From Heliocidaris erythrogramma (taxonomy: Eukaryota; Echinodermata; Echinoidea; Camarodonta; Echinometridae), in assembly GCA_025617745.1 (NCBI GenBank), contig CM046858.1:29898534-29962533 (forward strand): 64,000 bases of DNA, written 5' to 3'. Positions 57,622 through 64,000 of this stretch are shown one piece after another; within the stretch, counting starts at the first letter, position 1; every line of letters begins with the position of its first letter. The position numbers and the translations under genes are program-made. The notes beneath the pieces were generated by a model. That model did no database searches. It had not been told where the DNA came from and saw only the letters and a list, made by a program, of their open reading frames with translations.

Positions 57622-57832
57622 AGGCGCAATGGCTCAGTGGTAGAACAGTGGTCTCGTAACTAGGAGGACCTGGTTCGAAATCAAGTGGATGCGCTAATGC
57701 CCTTTGGTTAGGCATTAATTCTAATTACCAAGTCACTCGAAGAGGATTTAAAGTCGTCGGTCCCCTGGTTGCTTACTTACAAGCATACATTATAAGCTTT
57801 CTTAGCAGTCGGGTAAAATAAACAAGCAAACC
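57622..57832 (+). mobile_element. tRNA-Thr-like SINE
   Basis: The head at 57622-57694 is tRNA-like: GGCGCAATGGCTCAGTGG (A box), an anticodon loop TCGTAAC (CGT, threonine), and GGTTCGAAATC (B box), with GCGCA and TGCGC closing the acceptor stem. The T stem pairs 4 of 5. The body runs to an A-rich end (GTAAAATAAACAAGC) at 57832, next to the TTAA that opens element D. The tRNA part has mismatches and no 3' processing context, so it is a SINE head and not a tRNA gene. Confidence 0.7.
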
Positions 57833-57998
57833 TTAAAGGTTAAAATTAGAGAGAAAAGGGGTGCTGTTTCCATGTATTTTTGCCTTCCAATCACGAATCT
57901 GGCAACAGATTGTCCAAATTATGTCTCGTTTTGGCGAAAAGGGGAAAAAGTAGAGGTTTTGGGACCGTTCTTTCAAACTCGTGAGCTGATTGGCTAAT

Positions 57999-58006
57999 TG
58001 ACGTCA
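57999..58006 (+). promoter_or_regulatory. CRE-like palindrome with inverted CCAAT box, element D
   Basis: TGACGTCA at 57999-58006, with ATTGG (inverted CCAAT) just before it at 57989-57993. It lies at the same relative place as the double site in element B. A half-site TACGTCAC is near 59303 at the other end. Confidence 0.45.
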
Positions 58007-58072
58007 CCCCCCCCTCCCCCAAGTGACGTATGAAGAGTAAGAGGCACAAGATCTGCAGGCTGAAGGATATAA

Positions 58073-58242
58073 CATTGTACACACAATGCGGTATTTGACC
58101 CCTCTGTTCGACGGACAATTTATGAAAAAAGGAAATTAATCAATATAGTCTTAGGAGCATTGTACACACAATGCGGTATTTGACCCCTCTGTTCAACGGA
58201 CAATTTATGAAAAAAGGAAATTAATCAATATAGTCTTAGGAG
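58073..58242 (+). repeat. 85-bp tandem duplication
   Basis: Two units starting CATTGTACACACAATGCGG at 58073 and 58158, differing by about one base. Recent local duplication inside element D. Confidence 0.93.
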
Positions 58243-58589
58243 TGAATAATCATCAATATATTTTCTACAAGATCAGCAAACACTTTTGCCCAAATATACA
58301 GCTGTTTTATTTTTTACCCTTTTTTAAAACAATGTTCTCATCCATTTGCCGAACAAAAGTTTTGCATTGATCTTAAACGCGTGCACAGCCGTTTTATGCG
58401 TCTGTGCAATGTACTACACATCTACAACTATGTTCCCCTCGTACTTAGCGACTGGTGAACGCGTTTGTTTTGTTTATTTCACTTTCGGCTTTTTTTTTAC
58501 TTCGCTTTACATACTACGGTAGTACTGACGTAGATTTTTCCTGAATTCGAGTAACTGATATAAAGAGATTAAAAAGTGACCGCGATTCC

Positions 58590-58855
58590 GAGTTGGAGGA
58601 CTTTCTTGAGTCAGATACAAACTCTGATTTATCAGATGATTTATCACATCCCGAAGGCAAAGAAGCTCAAGTGGCAGGGGAATTCAACCATATTATATGT
58701 TTGAACCCCTCGCAGAAGACGCGTCGGGGCCTGGTGAAGGGGCCGCGAGTGAAGTAACTGCAGGGAGCTCCAACGCGTTGGAGCTCCTTGGAGTTACGGT
58801 GAAGCTGCTGCAGCTGTTGGAGACGATGTCGTTGAAAAAAGATTGGAAGACTTGA
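58590..58855 (+). pseudogene. ballast-type N-terminal segment, element D
   Basis: Acidic DSELEDFLESDTNSDLSDD, then with a frame change QPYYMFEPLAEDASGPGEGA. The PY.MFEP block and acidic surroundings parallel ARPYTMFEPDMSDSG of element B. A palindrome GAGCTCCAACGCGTTGGAGCTC-like lies at 58768. The cysteine part of the domain is not found. Confidence 0.5.
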
Positions 58856-59118
58856 CTCCAAGTCTGATCGTTGGAATAGCTGAATCTTTTAGCTTGCTTC
58901 TCCTTTTCTTCATGCCAAATTCGAAATACAAAATCATCTTCGGCAAAGTGATCACTGCAAATTGTACTCCACTCACTTGGCCGGCCCTTGCCACTCTGCC
59001 CGCGTGAGCTTAACCGTTGCGACCTACAATTTCCGTAGATTTTCATCTTCAGGAAAATGATGTAGGCTCACATCATCTTTAGGGGTCTTGCTACAGCCCG
59101 CAACTATACACCGATTGA
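58845..59118 (-). pseudogene. THAP zinc-finger exon, element D
   Basis: Minus strand reads NRCIVAGCSKTPKDDVSLHH, FPEDENLRKL, stop (TAG in place of the conserved Trp), VATVKLTRAEWQGPAK, frameshift, STICSDHFAEDDFV. The zinc ligands C-x4-C and C-x2-H are all present. It parallels 41529-41778 in sequence and position. Two lesions make it a pseudogene. Confidence 0.8.
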
Positions 59119-59505
59119 CATTATTGATGAAACTGTGACCCCAAATCAACGTTACTGCAAGGAATTAAACACGAAAATATGCAATGCAAATGGTCGATGC
59201 GGTGAATATCATGCTCGCGTTCGGCACCGTACCGGGCTGGGCCTGCCAGGCCCGCGGGCGTGCACGGTATAGGTGGGTGGAATATTTTCCTTTACTAATT
59301 CTCGTACGTCACAGATCACGTGATCACGATGTCGCTTCGATGGGGTTTTTTTAGGGGTGAGGCTTATGACTGTGTAAATCAGCAAAAATGTACTTTTCAA
59401 ATGATTATGAAATATGACTGACTGTGTTATAGATATTTCTGGGCTCCTGATGACTCCTTCCTACGAAAAATGGGCAATTAATTTTCTATTTTAGTCACCC
59501 TTTAA

Positions 59506-60420
59506 GTGGTGGGCACCAGCGTAAATGGGCATTTTGTTGGAAAATGGGGAAAAAAGGGGGGGGGGGGGGGGGGAATTGTAACATTAATACTACCCTACAG
59601 TCTAATTAATACATTACAAAGGATCATCTTCTTCATCATTATAGTTTATATTGGTACGTAGTTCTGGATACTGCTTCAGCTTCCCCCAATTAGCAGTTGT
59701 GTGTCGTGGTTTTAAAAAAATATACATTTTTCTGATGCTAAGGGCCGTTCGAAGAATTAGCGGGGGCATTTAGGCGCCAAGATTTCTCTCGCGAACACAC
59801 ACACGAGGACACGCACAAAACCCCAAATTTATGCATACGTACTTATACCGGTTCATGCCCAGTTGACCGAAGGCCCGCGAGACCGAAGGCCCACGATACA
59901 GAAGGCCCAGGACGCCGAATTCCTGCGAGACCGACAAATCACAAATCGTAATCTAAGCATAAAAAGGAAATAATTCATATGTAGAATTCTGGCCAATCTT
60001 GTTTGAAAACGGCCTTTTTATGTTGCCACATAAAACGTAGAACACCCAAACTATGAGAAAGAATCGACTCGTAGAGACAAGGTAAATTTGCTAATTGGTT
60101 AGAAGTGCTGTTAATGGTGGGAATTAACCAGTTAAATGGTTTCTTAAAATAGTAAGCGTTATAGGTTTGGCCTATCTTAGTTTGACGTCTGTATTTGGTT
60201 GCGTAGAATTCCGGCCTTTTTATGAATTAGTTATGAAATATCGGTGTGTTTAAACTGATCACACGACCGATCTGTGTGCGTGCACGTGTATATGGCTAGG
60301 CTGATGACAATCAGGCTACGTGCAGATGCAGTAAATTGCGCGAAACTTGTTGACATGAACTTCAAATTTTGCGAGCGAGCGTAGCAAACGAGCACAATCT
60401 GGATTACAATCTGAGTACTT
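59506..60420. other. no gene recognised
   Basis: A G run lies at 59556-59573. At 59868-59935 a short imperfect tandem GACCGAAGGCCCRCGA repeats about four times. The rest shows nothing. Confidence 0.5.
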
Positions 60421-60954
60421 TTCCTAGAGGGGGCTGTCCTAGGGGGTAGTTTTCCGGGGGGGGGGGGTAGTTGTCCTAGAGGGTGGTTGTCCTAGGGTGT
60501 AGTTGTCCTAGGGGGTAGTTGTCTGGGGATAGTTGTCCTAGAGGGTGGTTGTCCTAGGGGGTAGTTAGTTGGGGGTAATCATCCTTGAGGGTAATAGTCC
60601 TGGGGGTAGTCGTCCTAGAGGGTGGTTGTCCTAGGGGGTAGTTGTCTGGGGTAGTTTTCCTAGGGGGTAGTTGTCTGGGGGTAGTTGTCCTAGAGGGTAG
60701 TTGTCCTAGCGGTAGTTGTCTGGGGGGTAGTTGTCCTAGGGGGTAGTTGTCTGGGGGTAGTTTTCCAGGGGGTGGTTCTCCGGGGGGTAGTTGTCCTAGA
60801 GGGTGGTTCTCCTAGAGGGTAGTTGTCTGGGGGTAGTTATCCAGGGGTAGTTGTCCCAGAGGGTAGTTGTCCTAGGGGGGTAGTTAGTTCGGGGTGGGGG
60901 GGGGGGGGGGTAATCATCCTAAAGGGTAATAGTCCCGGGTGGTACACTGTCAAA

Positions 60955-61422
60955 ACTAAAGTGCTATTTTTTCGGGGCATGTATAGTGACTGCACCTGAA
61001 ATGCTGTTTTAGAACTTGTAGTGTGCTAAATTACCAGCAAAAAAAGAAATGTGACCGTGGCGAGCCTCGAACCAGGTTCAGCTGACGTTACCGATAGACT
61101 AACGAATGCTTCTTGCAATCCAGTTTAGTCATAGGAGTCAAGTAGATAACATGAACTATGTGGTGTCGTAAATTCACTATGTAACAGTATGATCTGCTCT
61201 AAATCGTACGATGCGAGTTAGTCTAGCGGTAATGCCAGCAATTCTGGATCAGCGGACCCTGGTTCGAGGCTCGCCAAAATCACAATTTTTTTTAATGAAT
61301 GTTTAGCAGTTTAAGGAGCCGTGAAAGTGCTGAAACGCTGTGTGCATTAAATAGCACTCTGAGTGCAGTCCCTATGCATGCCCTCAAAAAGTGCTATATA
61401 CAGCACTTAAGTTTTTAGAGTG
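60955..61422. mobile_element. TA-flanked CACTGTAAAAACT-type element, copy 3
   Basis: 468 bp, TA at both sides, ends CACTGTCAAAACTAAAGTGC and CTTAAGTTTTTAGAGTG. Both arms hold a tRNA-box-like segment, one inverted (about 61058-61105) and one direct (61213-61275), so the palindrome is built around tRNA-like sequence. Confidence 0.85.
61213..61275 (+). other. tRNA-like A/B-box segment in MITE copy 3
   Basis: GCGAGTTAGTCTAGCGGTAA looks like a tRNA 5' half with A box; GGACCCTGGTTCGAGGCTCG has the B-box core GGTTCGA. GCGAG and CTCGC can pair as an acceptor stem. The T stem does not pair, so a working tRNA is unlikely. Confidence 0.55.
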
Positions 61423-61560
61423 TAGTCGTCCTAGAGGGTGGTTGCCCAGGGGGTAGTTGTCCTAGGGGTAGTTGTCCTAGGGGTTAGTTTGTCCTAGAGG
61501 GTTGTTATCCTAGGGGTGGTTATCCGGGGGTGGTTGTCCAGGGGGTAGGTGTCCTAGAAT

Positions 61561-62689
61561 CCCCTGGATATCATATCCTCCCTGACTGCCATAAAGTTGG
61601 ATGTCGGGCGACCACTCGGGCTGTTACCATGGTAATAGGATATATGTGTAATTCAACAACGTGAAAACACTTAGTAGGGATTACATCTATTTCAAGCAGC
61701 CCTTTTGAGTGCAATTTGTTTGTGTGCTTTCAAGGTCACAGTCAGGTAAAACAATTATAATTCTTATTATCCGTTTGGTCTCAAACTGACGCCGATATGG
61801 TGGGTGTGAGGCACCATGCAGCCTCATTACTATGGCAACGCATCATCAAAATATTGGAAATTGTTTGAAAATTACATATTTTGTTTTAACAATAGAAAAC
61901 AAATATTGGTCTTGATATACATATCATAAACTGCCTGAGATATTACAGTCATAATCCGAATCACTTAAGGCCATAGTAATGTCAAAACAGGGTTGTTGCC
62001 ATGGTAATATTTTTATGAAAATTGAGAAATTCAAAAAAAGAGATTTTTGTTATTACACAGCAGCAATTATGTTGCAAATACATTTTCCAACTGTTCGCCG
62101 TGTTCCGATAGCTCCGGGCGAGATGTGTGTGTCGATTTAGGGGACCGTTGCAGTAACAACAGCTGATCCCAACTGGTTAGCTGTACTTGAGTAGTTATAT
62201 GCTTCCATCTCTATACCTTGGCGTTGGGAGGGAGGCAATGGAGGCTTAATAGATGGATTAACCTCAGTCACAGAACCTAATGTATTCATAAGATGATAAA
62301 CTTGTCGGTCTGTAGCTAAAGCTGTCTACTTGAAATAAATCTGAGGAAATTGGAATAGAATTTAGCAATTTTTTCCCTAATCCTGCCCATAAGAAATCTG
62401 CATGTTCATTAAGGATTAGCATGGCCAAGGTGATCTAAGATTTGGACTTCATCAGAAACAGGGCCAAAGAATTGAACTCTTGGGTGCCTCATCATAGTTC
62501 ATGTCCAGGACTAAAGTGCTGATACCTGCCTGGAGTTTTTTTATATTTGCTAGAAGGTATTCAAAGGATCCACTGAGAATGCCTGTGGTGCAATTGCAGC
62601 TCAGCATTCTCAAGACTTGCATGATTGGGGTACATGTATATTAGCCATGACTTGATGTGTTGGGGACCATAAGGACCTATTATTATTAT
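61561..62689. other. no gene; three X-box-like palindromes
   Basis: GTTACCATGGTAAT (61623-61636), ATTACTATGGCAAC (61826-61839) and GTTGCCATGGTAAT (61995-62008) are variants of one palindrome. No exon or RNA gene is seen around them. Confidence 0.5.
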
Positions 62690-63781
62690 TATTACTTATA
62701 ACGCGCTTTTCCCATTAGGCTCAAAGCGCTTACAATAAATTAAATCATCTACAAACTATAAACTATCGAAAAGATGTGTTTTTAATGCCTTTCTGAAAAT
62801 TATTACTGATGAAGACTTTCTAATAGAAAGTGGCAAATCATTCCAGTATTTTGAAGCTGACACAGTAAACGTTCTATCACCAGCTAATGTTCGAGTTACT
62901 GAATATGTGAGGCGGAGAGGGTCACTGGCGGACCTTAGTAATCTAGTGGGTTTGTATAAACTCAGACAGTTAATTAAATACTCTGGAGCCTGGTTATTAA
63001 GTATTTTGTAGACAAACAAGAGTAATTTGAAAATTATTCTTTGCTTCAAAGGAAGCCAATGTAGTGAGTTCAAGAGTGGTTGAGAAGGGTGGTCTCGAGA
63101 AACCTGTAAAATTAATCGTGCTGCCCAATTTTGTAATCGTTGAATACGAATCAACTGATTAGAGGGAATCGTAGAAAGGAGTCCATTGCAGTAATCAATA
63201 CGAGATAAAACTAGAGAACGGACAGCATTGTGACAAGCAGACTGATCGATGAACCTTCTGATTCTAGAAATGCTCCTTAAATAAAAAGTAATTGTTTTAC
63301 AGATGTAAGAGATATGATGTGACATCGACATACACGGATCAAACATAACACCAAGGTTTCTTATTGTTTCTGAAGGTCTCATGAGTGTGCCACCAACATC
63401 TAACTGAACATTTGGAAGACTGCGCAGGTTGTAAGCAGAAGCAGCAACAAAAAATTCAGTCTTTGAATCATTCAATTTTAACTTATTCACCACCATCCAC
63501 TCTCTTATATCTGATATACAATTCTGAAGTGTAACAAGTGCATTATCAAGAGCTTCAGGAGTCTTAGGATCAAAAGAAATATATAATTGTATGTCATCAG
63601 CATAAAGGTGATAATTAATACCATGATATCGAATGATGTCACCAACAGGGAGAGTATATATTGAATATGCTATGGGTCCCACTATTGACCCCTGCGGGAG
63701 TCCAAATTCTAGAGTTGTGGGATTTGACAATGTGCTGCCAATGTCAACTTGTGAAGACCATCCAGACAGGTATAACATTAT
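62690..63781 (-). mobile_element. L2/CR1-type LINE, 5'-truncated
   Basis: The RT frame runs on the minus strand from 63778 to 62756, 340 codons without a stop: LEFGLPQGSIVGPIAYSIYT, YHLYADDIQLYI (YADD box), RNLGVMFDPCMSM, LVLSRIDYCNGLL, LHWLPLKQRIIFKLL and the end SIRKSSSVIIFRKALKTHLF. This is the C-terminal half of an L2-group RT. The 3' UTR (62755-62690) has a TAAGCGCTTTGAGCC...GCGC stem and an (ATT)n tail. Upstream of 63781 no LINE protein continues, so the copy was 5'-truncated at insertion. The intact frame suggests a recent insertion. Confidence 0.92.
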
Positions 63782-64000
63782 AAGTTTACATATTGGTTGG
63801 CCTTACAGGTAAGTTGCAGTTCTCTTGGCTTTAGAGGAGATATGGCCAATAGCTTGTGAGATGGTTCCTCTAATACTATCTTGCCTTAACCATGGTTGGA
63901 TAAAGGATGGGGGTAGCAGAGTTTAGTGGCTAAGTCCATAATATTGTGAAACTAGTGAACACCAGTGGGTTTGTCTATATATCTTTTACAGCTTTAAGGC
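63782..64000. other. no gene recognised
   Basis: Flank of the LINE; nothing supportable. Confidence 0.4.

Larger units (their letters stand above)
57837..59501. mobile_element. Kolobok/T2-like TTAA element D, short relative of element B
   Basis: 1,665 bp between TTAA (57833-57836) and TTAA (59502-59505). Ends AGGTTAAAATTAGAG and, inverted, AGGGTGACTAAAATAG resemble each other imperfectly. Layout repeats that of element B: CRE-like site, plus-strand PY.MFEP acidic segment, minus-strand THAP exon, CRE-like site. The middle is lost. Confidence 0.68.
60421..61560. repeat. G-rich minisatellite TAGTTGTCCTAGGGGG, interrupted
   Basis: About thirty units of 15-18 bp (variants TAGTTGTCTGGGGG, TGGTTGTCCTAGAGGG) at 60421-60954 and about seven more at 61425-61560. 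A MITE sits between the two blocks. Each unit brings GGGG on the plus strand. Confidence 0.93.

Noticed and set aside
57622-57694. Functional tRNA-Thr(CGT) gene
   Set aside because: Mismatched anticodon and T stems and a SINE body following directly.
61213-61275. Functional tRNA gene
   Set aside because: T stem does not pair and the segment lies inside a MITE with an inverted partner.
60421-61560. CRISPR-like regular repeats
   Set aside because: Units are 15-18 bp, contiguous, without spacers, in a eukaryotic genome: a minisatellite.

Overview
This is a window of an animal nuclear genome, AT-rich and packed with transposable elements. Split exons, CR1/L2-type LINEs, a Ty3/gypsy relic with integrase ahead of reverse transcriptase, and a LINE with an N-terminal 2A-like peptide all point to a marine invertebrate deuterostome, most likely an echinoderm. 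The class is not determinable by eye. Nothing bacterial is present.

Host gene. One host gene is recognisable: a membrane-type M1 aminopeptidase (aminopeptidase N/ERAP family) on the minus strand. Seven consecutive exons lie at 27437-27303, 25326-25261, 23486-23421, 11242-11061, 8548-8457, 6137-6004 and 4996-4793. All have canonical splice sites and join in frame to about 293 residues, from just after the zinc-site exon (not found here) into the C-terminal ERAP1_C-like domain. Nearly every intron holds transposons. One intron of about 12.2 kb is almost entirely a single 11.7 kb foldback element flanked by TTAA.

0-28 kb: aminopeptidase exons among MITEs, a deleted Tc1 element and the foldback element (11612-23334). 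The loop of the foldback carries a nearly intact CR1 LINE (PHD finger, endonuclease, reverse transcriptase, 2A-like motif) and two decayed LINE fragments.

30.6-56.6 kb: a nested stack of insertions. A gmr1-like Ty3/gypsy pol relic is cut in two places. The first cut is by a BEL/Pao-like LTR element (30883-44962). Its 3' LTR holds a CACTA-type MITE and a CR1/L2-type LINE. That LINE is split by two TTAA-flanked DNA elements sitting side by side and sharing one TTAA. The larger of these (37295-42088) has Kolobok/T2-like ends (TTAAAGG). It carries a degenerate gene for a P2X7-ballast-like cysteine domain and, convergent to it, a THAP zinc-finger exon. A second, shorter element with the same layout lies at 57837-59501. 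The second cut of the gypsy relic is a 9.66 kb insertion (46155-55815) with no recognisable gene. It holds eight copies of an 18-bp motif, long pyrimidine and purine arms, a duplicated 0.7 kb block and a T2-like MITE.

57-64 kb: a palindromic short-repeat array, a tRNA-Thr-like SINE, the second THAP/ballast element, a G-rich minisatellite interrupted by a tRNA-box-bearing MITE, and the 3' half of an L2-type LINE on the minus strand.

Most transposon genes here are broken. The host aminopeptidase exons and CR1 ORF2 (one frameshift, one stop) are the best preserved coding sequences. The strongest candidate for something undescribed is the pair of TTAA elements coupling a ballast-like domain gene with a THAP gene under inward-facing CRE-like promoters.
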